A DNA stretch of 64,000 bases from CAZMGV01 sp964621525 [NCBI: uncultured bacterium] (GTDB lineage: Bacteria > JAGRBM01): contig CAZUMS010000007.1 of NCBI GenBank assembly GCA_964621525.1, forward strand, positions 1 through 64,000. The letters are read 5' to 3'. Both the position numbers and the translations under genes were made by a program. This document shows positions 45,906 through 53,991 of the stretch, one piece after another. The notes under the pieces were generated by a model. It was not told the origin of the DNA. It searched no databases and worked only from the letters and a program-made list of their open reading frames with translations. Within the stretch, counting starts at the first letter, position 1. Each line of letters starts with the position of its first letter.

Positions 45906-48900
45906 GTGTCAGAAGAATCCAAAAGCGATCCTGGCAGTGGCCAGCTTCTACAGCTTCTGGCCGAACGGGAAGAACTGCTCGCCCGGCTGGCGCGTGAGAC
46001 AGCCCGCGAACGGGCCGAATCGCTTGAGTTCGTCAACCGGTTCCGCGACACGATCGCCGAAAAGGACCGGGCTCTGGAAAAACTGGCTGCCGGGGCCTCG
46101 GCCTCGGACGCGCAACTCCGGTCGGCGCAGGAAAGCATCAGGGAACTGACCGGCAGGCTCGATACTGCTGAAACCCGCCTCCTGGAAGAACAGCAGAAAT
46201 CGGATGGCATCCGGGCATCCTTCGATTCCGAACTGAAGAACCGGGACTCGGAGATTCTGCGGCTCAGCCGTGAACTCGCCGGCGAAGCCGCCGCGAGGCA
46301 GCAGATCGAGAAGGAGTTCTCTGCTGCCCGCGACGACTGGCGCTCCAGTGAACAGCGCCTGCATCAGGAAACCGTCAATGCCCAGAGCGAACTGCGGCTT
46401 TTGCGAGAGCGCAGCGCCGCACTCACGGCTGAACGGGACGGCTTCGCCGCCCGGCTCGAAGCCGGTCAGGAACGGACCGGAGCTCTCGGCCGTGAACTCG
46501 ATGAACTCCGGGAGAAGGCCCGCAGCCTCGAAAACTCGCTTGCCGGTTCCCATGCCGCCGCCGAAACGGAACGCACCCGGCTGAACGGGCAGATCGACAC
46601 GCTGCACCGTGAGCGGGAGACACTCGGACAAAATGTCCAGCGGCTGGAACGCGAGACGGCACGGCTCGAGGCTCTGCTCCGTGAGGCTCACGAACGCCTT
46701 GCCGAACGCGAGCGGGGGCTCGCACAGCTTGCCCGCTCGGCAGCAGCCGAGCGTATGGAAGCGACAAGGCGGCTCGACGCCGCAGCCGCTTCGGCCCTCG
46801 AATCCGCACAGCGGATCACCTCGCTAGAGAGCCGCCTCGAAGCGGCAGTCCAGGAGGCGAGAGTCCAGATGGCGCGGGCCGAGCGGACGGCCCTCGACCT
46901 CAAATCCGAACAGGAGGCCCGTGCCTCCGATGCAGCCCGGTTCCACGAAGAACTGAGAACGCTGGACCGCCAGATCGCCGATCTCCGCGAACACCGGGCC
47001 CGTGAACAGGAACGGCTCGTTTCGGCCGAAGCGCTCGCCGCACAGTTTCGCGAGGAGGCCGGGCGCGCCCGGAGCGAAGCCTCCCTCGAGGCCGCCCGTC
47101 AGCAGGAAACCTTGCTCGCCGAACAGGGCGAACATGCCCGCCGGATGGCCGCACTCGATTCACGTCTCGTGTCGCTGGAGGCGGAGCGCATGTCAGTCGC
47201 CTCGCGTGCAGCCGCCGCCGAAACGGAGGCCGAAGGGCTCCGCCGGCAGCTCGCCGGACTTCAGGACGTGTTCCAGCAGATCCGGAGCGACAGCGCAGCC
47301 GCGTCCGGCCAGAACCAGCAGACGATCCAGCAGGCAATCCAGAACTGGGAAAGCGTCTCCGCCGCAGCGGGCGCCCAGAGCGGCAAGCTGGCTCAAACCG
47401 TTTCCGAGCTGGAAAGCCGCCTTTCGGAAATCGCACGCCGGCACGACGAACGGCGGGATGAGATCCTCAAGCTTGAGAACCTGCTCGCCGAACGGGAAAA
47501 AATCCTGGCCGATATTGTCGGCGGGCAGAGCGAGGAGGTCCGCCGCTACGAAAGCCAGCTTGAGGAGGCCCGTTCGCGAATTCGCAGCCTCGAAGCGGCC
47601 GTCACAGCATCTGGCGGCAGTCTGCCGGCAGCGCTGGCGGCATCAGACAGCGCGGGCTCGATCCAGGATGAGCTCGCCCGCCTCCGGGCGGAAACGCACG
47701 GTCTCTCCAAATCGCTCGATGCCGCCGTCCGCAAGGCAATCGCCGAAAGCGGGCGTTCGCCGGAACTCGCCGGGCAACTGGCACGGATCGAAACGAAACT
47801 CTCGGCTTTGAACGCCGAGGACCGGGACCGGCGGTTCGCCGAACTTCTTCAGGCCGCACAGGCCGACGCCAGGCAGGTTCAGGAGCAGGTGCGAACGGAG
47901 CTGCGCAACCTGCTCCAGAAGATTTCCGGAAGCCCTCAGGGCCCGAAGGACCCGCTCCGCCTCGATCCGGCGGATCTGAAACGTATCCAGACGGATATCG
48001 ATCAGCGCCTGACCCGCAGCGAACGGCAGGTAAACGATCTTGCCGCAGCTTTCGAGAACTTCATCCGGCAGCCGCAGACGACGCCGAATTCCGGCGCGCT
48101 GGCAAAAACCATCGAGGCGGTCCGGACGGAAACCCGTGCTTCGACGGAACTCCTCCGGCGCGAAATCGCGGCCATCGCCGCCCAGACGCCGGGGACGGCA
48201 GCGGCCAAAACCGCCGATCTCAAGCTCGCCACCCAGCTCGCCGCCCTCGAAAAGCGGTTACCGCTGCCGGGCACGCGGATGGCCGGAACGGACCGGGCGA
48301 TAGCCGCCACCATCGCCGCCGCCGGGTTCCTGCTGATCGTCTTCGGTCTTGCGGGCGTCGCCTGGCGGCAGTGGAGGCTCGAAAACCGTCTTCTTACCTC
48401 TTATCAACCAGAACTCTTCTCGGGCAGGTCCGCCGCTTCGGCGCTGGAAGCGCCGGAACTCGATACTCCCCTGCCCTACGAAACGGATGGAGATCAGGCA
48501 GAAATTTCGGGGCGGGCCTCACAGGCCCAGGGAGTCGTCATGCACATCGATGGCGTGTTTTTCGCAGCCGTCCCTGTGCGGGGAGGAAAATTCCTCGTGG
48601 ACCGGATCCCGCTCGAACCCGGCAGCCACCGGGTCGAACTCTGGGCGTTTACGCCCGGGCAGGGGTTCTCGCCGCCCGTATCCGGAGATTTCGTCCGCAG
48701 GCAGTCGGCCGAAGCCGCACGGATTACCGAGCCGCCCCGGACAGTCCTGACCGGCCTGAACGTGGAACGCGGCCCCACCGACCGCCGCGAGATCGGCCTT
48801 ACGTTCGATGGCGACGGCGCGGCCGGTGCCGAAGTCGTCATGGACACCCTTAGGCAGAAGCGAATCCAGACGACAGTGTTCCTCACCGGTAAATTTATCG

Positions 48901-49466
48901 ACGAGAACCCAGCGCTCGTACGCCGCATCGTCCAGGACGGCCATGAGGTCGGCAACCACACGGACACGCACCCGCACCTCACCACCTTCAATGAGAACAA
49001 CCGCCACGACACCCGGCCTGAAGTGAACAAGGCGTGGTTTCAGGACGAACTGGTGCGGACATCGGCGAAATTCGAAGAGGTGACGGGGAAACCCATGTCG
49101 CACATCTGGCGGGCGCCCTACGGCGAGGTGAACGCCGAAATCCTCCGCTGGGCGCACGAACTGGGCTACCGGCACGTTGGCTGGACGCGGGACTATACGC
49201 GGAGCCTCACGCTCGACTCGCTGGACTGGGTCATCAACCACAGGGACAAGAACTACCAGCCCGGCGGAAAGATCGTGGACCGGCTTCTCAGCTTCGAGCG
49301 GAACTCCCGTGACGGCGTCAACGGGGGGATCGTGCTGATGCACCTCGGCACCCAGCGCCAGCTGGACGACTCCGTTGCCCTGCACCTGCCCCGGCTCATC
49401 GATGAATGGCGGGACCGCGGCTACCGGTTCGTGAAAGTCTCGACGTGGCTTCCCGAAGAATCCTGA
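45906..49466 (+). CDS. Coiled-coil/transmembrane/polysaccharide deacetylase (NodB-fold) fusion
   Basis: The 1,186-aa protein has three parts. Residues 1 to about 790 are an Ala/Glu/Arg-rich coiled coil with no signal peptide, so it should be cytoplasmic. One membrane helix spans about 799-820. The outer part has a small beta domain (about 870-930, VVMHIDGVFFAAVPV) and a NodB deacetylase domain (about 960-1186). NodB motifs are LTFDGDG (Asp968, Asp970), His1018-x3-His1022 in NHTDTHPH, the WRAPYG motif (Arg1069) and VLMHLG. Motif 1 is TFDGDG instead of TFDDG. The enzyme would act on peptidoglycan or exopolysaccharide in the periplasm. GTG start at 45906; no better start is in frame. Confidence 0.88.
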   Translation: MSEESKSDPGSGQLLQLLAEREELLARLARETARERAESLEFVNRFRDTIAEKDRALEKLAAGASASDAQLRSAQESIRELTGRLDTAETRLLEEQQKSDGIRASFDSELKNRDSEILRLSRELAGEAAARQQIEKEFSAARDDWRSSEQRLHQETVNAQSELRLLRERSAALTAERDGFAARLEAGQERTGALGRELDELREKARSLENSLAGSHAAAETERTRLNGQIDTLHRERETLGQNVQRLERETARLEALLREAHERLAERERGLAQLARSAAAERMEATRRLDAAAASALESAQRITSLESRLEAAVQEARVQMARAERTALDLKSEQEARASDAARFHEELRTLDRQIADLREHRAREQERLVSAEALAAQFREEAGRARSEASLEAARQQETLLAEQGEHARRMAALDSRLVSLEAERMSVASRAAAAETEAEGLRRQLAGLQDVFQQIRSDSAAASGQNQQTIQQAIQNWESVSAAAGAQSGKLAQTVSELESRLSEIARRHDERRDEILKLENLLAEREKILADIVGGQSEEVRRYESQLEEARSRIRSLEAAVTASGGSLPAALAASDSAGSIQDELARLRAETHGLSKSLDAAVRKAIAESGRSPELAGQLARIETKLSALNAEDRDRRFAELLQAAQADARQVQEQVRTELRNLLQKISGSPQGPKDPLRLDPADLKRIQTDIDQRLTRSERQVNDLAAAFENFIRQPQTTPNSGALAKTIEAVRTETRASTELLRREIAAIAAQTPGTAAAKTADLKLATQLAALEKRLPLPGTRMAGTDRAIAATIAAAGFLLIVFGLAGVAWRQWRLENRLLTSYQPELFSGRSAASALEAPELDTPLPYETDGDQAEISGRASQAQGVVMHIDGVFFAAVPVRGGKFLVDRIPLEPGSHRVELWAFTPGQGFSPPVSGDFVRRQSAEAARITEPPRTVLTGLNVERGPTDRREIGLTFDGDGAAGAEVVMDTLRQKRIQTTVFLTGKFIDENPALVRRIVQDGHEVGNHTDTHPHLTTFNENNRHDTRPEVNKAWFQDELVRTSAKFEEVTGKPMSHIWRAPYGEVNAEILRWAHELGYRHVGWTRDYTRSLTLDSLDWVINHRDKNYQPGGKIVDRLLSFERNSRDGVNGGIVLMHLGTQRQLDDSVALHLPRLIDEWRDRGYRFVKVSTWLPEES

Positions 49467-49756
49467 AGCGCCCGGCCTCCTCGTGGTTTGTCTATATGGT
49501 CCGCTGTTCGGACGGCACGCTCTACACAGGCGCCACCACCGACATCGGGAAGCGGCTTACGGCCCACAATACGGGCCGGGGCGCCCGGTACACCCGCAGC
49601 CGCCATCCCGTTACCCTCGCCTACCTTGAAGAAGTCCAGGACCGGTCCAGCGCATTGCGACGCGAAGCAGCGATTAAACGTTTTGACAAGCCCGCCAAGG
49701 AAGACCTTGCAAGCAAATTTATCTCGAACCAACGAATCTTTCTGAAGCGTTTTTAA
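49445..49756 (+). CDS. GIY-YIG domain protein (UPF0213/YhbQ-like)
   Basis: The small protein carries a GIY-YIG nuclease-type fold: WFVYMVRCSDGTLYTGATTDIGKRLTAHNTGRGARYTRSR gives the two-strand VYM/YTG core and the conserved Arg helix; YLEEVQDRSSALRREAAIKRF is the usual C-terminal segment. Small proteins of this kind are common in bacteria; some cleave or bind DNA but most have no defined role. The start is uncertain. GTG 49445 gives 103 aa and overlaps the preceding gene by 22 bases; ATG 49406 gives 116 aa with a longer overlap. The domain itself starts around residue 14 of the shorter form. Confidence 0.85.
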   Translation: MASRRILKRPASSWFVYMVRCSDGTLYTGATTDIGKRLTAHNTGRGARYTRSRHPVTLAYLEEVQDRSSALRREAAIKRFDKPAKEDLASKFISNQRIFLKRF

Positions 49757-49866
49757 GCAACCCCCGCGAAAAACAGCAAAATTCCGGCTCCCCGCCTTCG
49801 GCGCGGGCGGCGAATCGTCTATACTCACCGCATTCCTCCGGAGGGAGAAAGAGGCGAAAGCCCGTC

Positions 49867-50292
49867 ATGGTTAACAGCTACCAGCTTCAGCAGAGCTACT
49901 CTCAGATGAAAGAACTGGGCCGGTTCAGCATGCCCGAAGCCCGGCTTCAGGATGTGTTCCAGACCCTGTCCCGGATTGCACCGACCTGCATGATCGACCC
50001 GGCTATCGCCAAGGGATTCGTCAACTGGCTTACCCACAACGACGAAGTGCTGAGCCCTGCCGTCATCACCGAGCTTGCCCGTGCCGAACTGGCGTTGCGC
50101 GACCTCAAGACGCTGCCCGTTCAGGTACAGGAAGGCCTCACCCTGCCCGAGCAGCTCGACCTGACCGAAAAGGAACTGATCAAGCGCGCACTCGCACTGC
50201 ACCGCCGCAAGGGCGACGCCGCCCAGGCGCTCGGCATTCCGCAGAGCACGCTGTCCACAAAGCTCCGCAAGTTCGGCCTGTCTGACGACTGA
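49867..50292 (+). CDS. Fis-type (HTH_8) DNA-binding protein
   Basis: The 141-aa protein ends in a Fis/NtrC-type helix-turn-helix (about 96-137: LDLTEKELIKRALALHRRKGDAAQALGIPQSTLSTKLRKFGL). This is the same module that NtrC-family activators carry at their C-terminus. The first 95 residues are mostly helical with no family I recognise (SRIAPTCMIDPAIAKGFVNWL). There is no receiver or AAA+ domain. A GAGG/GGAG-rich stretch precedes the ATG. It stands close to two activator-like proteins that lack a DNA-binding domain, so it could supply that function in trans; this is a hypothesis from context. Confidence 0.8.
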   Translation: MVNSYQLQQSYSQMKELGRFSMPEARLQDVFQTLSRIAPTCMIDPAIAKGFVNWLTHNDEVLSPAVITELARAELALRDLKTLPVQVQEGLTLPEQLDLTEKELIKRALALHRRKGDAAQALGIPQSTLSTKLRKFGLSDD

Positions 50293-50367
50293 GCCGCAAG
50301 CAGAGCCCCGCCCGGCCGGGAATGCCGGAAGTGTCCGGAACTATTTTCTTCGGGGGAGGAAAACAGG

Positions 50368-50808
50368 ATGAACGGCAGCAACGGGATCCATGAGCGGCTC
50401 CGGGAACTCAGGGAGCTTCTCGGCCTTACGGCAGGCGAGTTCGCCCGCAAGGCGGGTGTGAAGGCACGGACGATCGCCCTCTGGGAAGAGGAAATGGAAA
50501 GGCCGGGAGCCGACGACCTCGGACGGCTTCAGAAAGCCTTCAACGTGGACCTGAACTGGCTTCTCGCCGCCGACTACCGGCCCGGGTACGCCGGTCAGGT
50601 CACGGTACGCGGCGGACGGATCGAGGATCCGCTCCTGTTCCACAATGGCAGAGAACCCCGGGAAGCGGTCCGTGTCGTCAGCCAGTATCGCTCCATGAGC
50701 AGCGATGACCGGAGCTTCGTGCACAAGGTCTTCGAAAGTATCGCCGAGATGCCGCCGGTCCTTGAAGCACCCTCGGTAAATCCAGGCGCCATGAAACGCC
50801 GGAACTGA
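50368..50808 (+). CDS. XRE-family transcriptional regulator
   Basis: The 146-aa protein has an N-terminal Cro/C1-type helix-turn-helix (about 7-65: IHERLRELRELLGLTAGEFARKAGVKARTIALWEEEMERPGADDLGRLQKAFNVDLNWLL). A C-terminal half follows with an unrecognised beta segment (GYAGQVTVRGGRIEDPLL) and a helix (SMSSDDRSFVHKVFESIAEM). GGGGGAGG lies close upstream of the ATG, a strong ribosome site. It follows the Fis-type gene by 75 bases and may be cotranscribed. Its targets are unknown. It is convergent with the membrane-bound activator-like gene. Confidence 0.88.
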   Translation: MNGSNGIHERLRELRELLGLTAGEFARKAGVKARTIALWEEEMERPGADDLGRLQKAFNVDLNWLLAADYRPGYAGQVTVRGGRIEDPLLFHNGREPREAVRVVSQYRSMSSDDRSFVHKVFESIAEMPPVLEAPSVNPGAMKRRN

Positions 50809-50815
50809 AAACTGC

Positions 50816-50835
50816 CTGCCGGATCAGACCGGCAG
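50816..50835. terminator. Bidirectional hairpin between convergent genes
   Basis: CTGCCGG (50816-50822) pairs perfectly with CCGGCAG (50829-50835) across an ATCAGA loop. The minus-strand reading continues GCAGTTTTCAG and the plus-strand reading ATCGACACCTTTT, so it could terminate both convergent genes. It overlaps the last codons of the minus-strand gene. Confidence 0.5.
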
Positions 50836-52542
50836 ATCGACACCTTTTGCGAGAAGCGCGCGGCGCTCCAGCATGGATCGCAGTGCTTCAAACCGGCCAC
50901 GCCAGTCCTGCTGGCAGAGCCGCGTCCGTTCTTCCGGGGAGAGTGAAACCCGGATACCATACAGATGTTCCAGCTCAAGAAGCATTTCGTCGATCAGGAT
51001 CGAGACACTGTCGGATCTGAGCGGCACGCCGGACAGCCGGACCACCGGAATCTGGACACCGCCGAACTGGTCGGAGCCGAACAGGCCGCCAGGACCGAAC
51101 CGCTCCTTGGGCAGCGGACTCCAGACCACAACTTTGGCGCCATCCTGAAGCAATGCCCCGAGCGCGAATTCGAACTTGGGCCGCGCAACCGGCGAGGAAG
51201 CGTCGATCCAGAGCAGTGCACGCTCGGGCTCCGTCACGGCTCCGAGCAGCGCTCTCGCCGCCCGCTGCTCGTCCTCCTCGCGCGCGGGATAGACGGCCTC
51301 ATGGAGTTTCGTCCGGCCAGATGCCGCCAGCAGCGCATGGGCGACAAAACCAGGATGCTCACCTTCCAGCAGAATGACCCCGGCTCCGTTCCGGATCGCT
51401 CCGAAGACGGCCTGTGAGACCGTGAGCACCTCGGGGGCAGCCGAAGGCCAGAGCAGTTCGGGCGAACCGGAAATGCGGCTCTCGTTGCTCCAGCCGGTGA
51501 GCCGGATTCGGCTCTCCGGGTTGAGGACCGCCTGTCCCGGCCGGAGCCGGCGCAGCAGGCCGTCCAGCCGAACCATGTCCTTTCGGCCGTACAGCTTCGA
51601 TCTCGCCTCGGGCGCCAGCCGGATCGCCGGCACGCCCCCGCCTGGTCCTTCGAACACGAGGCCCACCGGACTCTCCATCATGCCGGACAGCCGCTCAACG
51701 AGTGCCTCCACCGACGGAAGTTCGGCCACCATTTTTTCCAGCCGGGCAAGTTCCCCGAGGAACCGCGACCGTTCGTTCGGCCACAGATTGCCTATCGAGC
51801 CGAAGAGGTCGGGGAGCGCATCCGAAATCACGATCCGCGTGTAGACCGTGACCGGCACCATCATCAGCCCCGGACCGACGAAATAAAGATGATTGTCATC
51901 GAACAGGACCGGCAGCACCTGATTGGTCATCATGACCACCGCAAAGGTTCCGAAGAACGTCGCCGCCGCGATCAGGATGCGGTTGCGGTTGTTCCAGCGG
52001 ATCCGAAGCCAGTTGCGGTGGATCCACCAGATCTCGAACCCGAACAGTCCGAAATGGAAAAGCGAGGGGAGCATCATCAACGGGCCATAGTGCCAGACCG
52101 GCTGCCCGTGCTCGATCGTCACCGATTCGATCGTGAGCGGCGTCAGAACCGCCGGCAGGTGTGTGGCGATCCCGAGCACGAGCACCGGCACAGCCAGTCT
52201 GGGGGACGGAGGCTCGAGTGTGGCGAAAGCCAGGAGGAGAAAGAACCCCGCAGGATGACCGACGGCCGGGCCCACGAAAGCGAGGCGTCCGGCGATGAGC
52301 AGTGCCTCCTCCGAACCGGCCAGCCAAATGCCTGCATAGGCGAATATCCAGGCGGCAATACTGAGACTCAGTACAAATGCCCAGTACCCTGACGAAGGAA
52401 TCAGGCTCCGCTTCCAGGCCACGCAGCCCGCCGTGATCGCATAGATACCGAACAGAGCCAGAAGCATGATGCTAACCAGTACAGTAGCCTTCCCGGAAGA
52501 AATAGCTTCCGTGCTTCGAAAATACCTGACTCCAGTATACAA
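50824..52542 (-). CDS. Seven-helix membrane protein with degenerate sigma-54-activator AAA+ domain
   Basis: The 572-aa protein has seven membrane helices (about 20-42, 52-75, 83-108, 116-136, 150-172, 187-210, 220-240), resembling the 7TM sensor module of some histidine kinases. From about residue 385 the sequence follows an NtrC-type AAA+ domain: VILLEGEHPGFVAHALLAASGR where activators have VLITGESGTGKELVARAIH, ALLWIDASS for the Walker B GTLFLDEIG, and SLSPEERTRLCQQDWRGRFEALRSMLERRALLA for the lid LSPEAL-DWPGNVRELENVIERA. The Walker A lysine, Walker B glutamate, GAFTGA loop and arginine fingers are all absent. ATP hydrolysis and direct sigma-54 activation are therefore unlikely. The TTG start (52542) is uncertain; ATG at codon 26 is an alternative. 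Confidence 0.75.
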   Translation of the reverse strand: MYTGVRYFRSTEAISSGKATVLVSIMLLALFGIYAITAGCVAWKRSLIPSSGYWAFVLSLSIAAWIFAYAGIWLAGSEEALLIAGRLAFVGPAVGHPAGFFLLLAFATLEPPSPRLAVPVLVLGIATHLPAVLTPLTIESVTIEHGQPVWHYGPLMMLPSLFHFGLFGFEIWWIHRNWLRIRWNNRNRILIAAATFFGTFAVVMMTNQVLPVLFDDNHLYFVGPGLMMVPVTVYTRIVISDALPDLFGSIGNLWPNERSRFLGELARLEKMVAELPSVEALVERLSGMMESPVGLVFEGPGGGVPAIRLAPEARSKLYGRKDMVRLDGLLRRLRPGQAVLNPESRIRLTGWSNESRISGSPELLWPSAAPEVLTVSQAVFGAIRNGAGVILLEGEHPGFVAHALLAASGRTKLHEAVYPAREEDEQRAARALLGAVTEPERALLWIDASSPVARPKFEFALGALLQDGAKVVVWSPLPKERFGPGGLFGSDQFGGVQIPVVRLSGVPLRSDSVSILIDEMLLELEHLYGIRVSLSPEERTRLCQQDWRGRFEALRSMLERRALLAKGVDLPV

Positions 52543-52584
52543 TCACTACGGAAGGTATAAACAGCTTTACCCACTAAAGTCGAT

Positions 52585-52604
52585 CCAGCTGGTAACCACC
52601 GGCT
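52585..52604. promoter_or_regulatory. Imperfect 20-bp palindrome between divergent activator-like genes
   Basis: The half-sites CAGCTGGT and ACCGGCTG are inverted around AACC (seven of eight arm pairs match). It lies in the 141-bp gap shared by the two divergent genes and could be an operator for one of the nearby HTH proteins. No sigma-54 -24/-12 promoter with correct spacing was found in this gap. Confidence 0.4.
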
Positions 52605-52683
52605 GAATTTGCATCAAGCTACCCTCCAAATGAGGTTTTTCCGGATACACTATTCAGAAGTCCGGGAAAGGTGACCGGTTTCA

Positions 52684-53811
52684 TTGTCCGAGCCTCTCTA
52701 CATTGTCGGACAGAATGATTCGCTGATCCTGACGATCAGCGAGTGGGCATGCCGCCATGGGCTCGATGCCACCCGCAAGGAATCCGGGCGGATCCAGCCG
52801 CCGGGACGCCTGGTCTGGATCGCGGAGCGTTACGCCTCAGAGATTCCCCGGGAGTTGCTGCCCCTGATTGCCAGCTTCCCGAGCCTCGCCTGCCTGCCTC
52901 ACGATGCCGAAGCCCTTGCCCGTAAGTGCATCGATACCGGTTTCGCTGAGCAGGTGTTCATCCCGACCTCCGAACGCGTTCTTTGCTCTAAACTGGAATT
53001 GCTTATCGATAATACGAAATCCACGGACGCCGGCGGATACACCGGCCACGGCACCATGATGCTTGCTTCCCTTGCGGCTTCGCTGGCAGGACGCCGCACG
53101 CTGGAACTCGCCCGTCAGTCGGCCCTGCTCCCTGCTCCTGTCCTGCTTGCCGGTGAAGAGGGCGTGGAGTTCGAACCACTCGCACGGGCCGTCCATGCTG
53201 CCGGGCTGCGTTCGGTTGGACCGTTTGTGAGAGTCGATGCCTCCACGACTGGCGACCGGATGATGTCCGAACGGATCCCCGAAGCCTGTGGCCAGGCAGC
53301 CGGAGGGACACTATTCATTCACCGTGTGGATATGCTCGATCCCGACGCACAGAAAATCCTTTCCTTCAGGCTCTCCATGCGAAATCCCGGAGGACGGGAA
53401 CCCAGCGGCTGGAAGCTGATCGCATCGTCGGTTTCCAGTCTCGATGCACTCGCGCGGAGCGGGAACTACCTTCGCACGCTTGCCGACCAGCTCTCTGTTT
53501 TCGTGCTTCAGATTCCGCCCGTGAGGGAGCGCCTGGACGGTTTTGCGGTACTCTGCAGCGAACTGCTCCGGGAACTTGCCGCGCAGCTCAAGGTTCCCGA
53601 AAAGCGGCTTAGTCCCGAGGTGACGAAGCAGCTTGCCACCTGCCGATGGCCATTCAATGTCGCTGAACTGCGGGCCGTTCTGGAGAACGGAATGAGCCGT
53701 TCCCTCGGCGACGAAATCGGTGTTGAAGAGATCAGCCTGCCGGGCGAGACCAGCCCGCTGGAGCGGAAGCTGTGGCTCACACCTGACGGACAGGGCGGCA
53801 AGCCAAACTGA
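52684..53811 (+). CDS. Degenerate NtrC-like protein (pseudo-receiver plus inactive AAA+)
   Basis: The 375-aa protein is laid out like an NtrC-family activator without its DNA-binding domain. Residues 1 to about 115 follow a receiver domain (LYIVGQNDSLILTISEWACRHG; CIDTGFAEQVFIPTS) but the acidic pocket and phosphoacceptor Asp are missing. Residues about 140-345 follow the AAA+ domain: PVLLAGEEGVEFEPLARAVHAAG for GESGTGKELVARAIH, GGTLFIHRVDMLD for GGTLFLDEI, VLQIPPVRERLDGF for LPPLRERREDI, and WPFNVAELRAVLENGM for WPGNVRELxN. The P-loop lysine, Walker B Asp-Glu and GAFTGA loop are lost. Start is a TTG at 52684 that fits the receiver N-terminus. It is probably a regulatory scaffold rather than an enzyme. 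Confidence 0.78.
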   Translation: MSEPLYIVGQNDSLILTISEWACRHGLDATRKESGRIQPPGRLVWIAERYASEIPRELLPLIASFPSLACLPHDAEALARKCIDTGFAEQVFIPTSERVLCSKLELLIDNTKSTDAGGYTGHGTMMLASLAASLAGRRTLELARQSALLPAPVLLAGEEGVEFEPLARAVHAAGLRSVGPFVRVDASTTGDRMMSERIPEACGQAAGGTLFIHRVDMLDPDAQKILSFRLSMRNPGGREPSGWKLIASSVSSLDALARSGNYLRTLADQLSVFVLQIPPVRERLDGFAVLCSELLRELAAQLKVPEKRLSPEVTKQLATCRWPFNVAELRAVLENGMSRSLGDEIGVEEISLPGETSPLERKLWLTPDGQGGKPN

Positions 53812-53930
53812 TGGAACGCATCCTGCTTGTTACGTCCGAAAATGCTGCGGTTGCCCCGTCAGCAGACGCTCTTCGCCGATGCATTGCATTAAAATGGACA
53901 AATATGCTTCTACTGGCCCGCTATCTATGA
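53811..53930 (+). CDS. Possible 39-aa ORF coupled to the pseudo-activator
   Basis: An ATG at 53811 shares one base with the preceding stop (TGATG) and opens a 39-codon frame ending at 53930. The product begins MERILLVTSENAAVAPSADA, which resembles the first strand and helix of a receiver domain, then ends in a short hydrophobic stretch. It may be a remnant of a lost receiver gene or chance. No ribosome site beyond the coupling is seen. Confidence 0.3.
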   Translation: MERILLVTSENAAVAPSADALRRCIALKWTNMLLLARYL

Positions 53931-53991
53931 TACGAGGCAAACAGCCGTTTGGGACGGAATGCAAAAAACAAATCGAAGGAGCCCACTCCCA

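Noticed and set aside
52543-52683. Possible sigma-54 promoter near TTTGCATC
   Set aside because: The GG that would form the -24 element is 10, not 12, bases before the GC, so the spacing is wrong for sigma-54.
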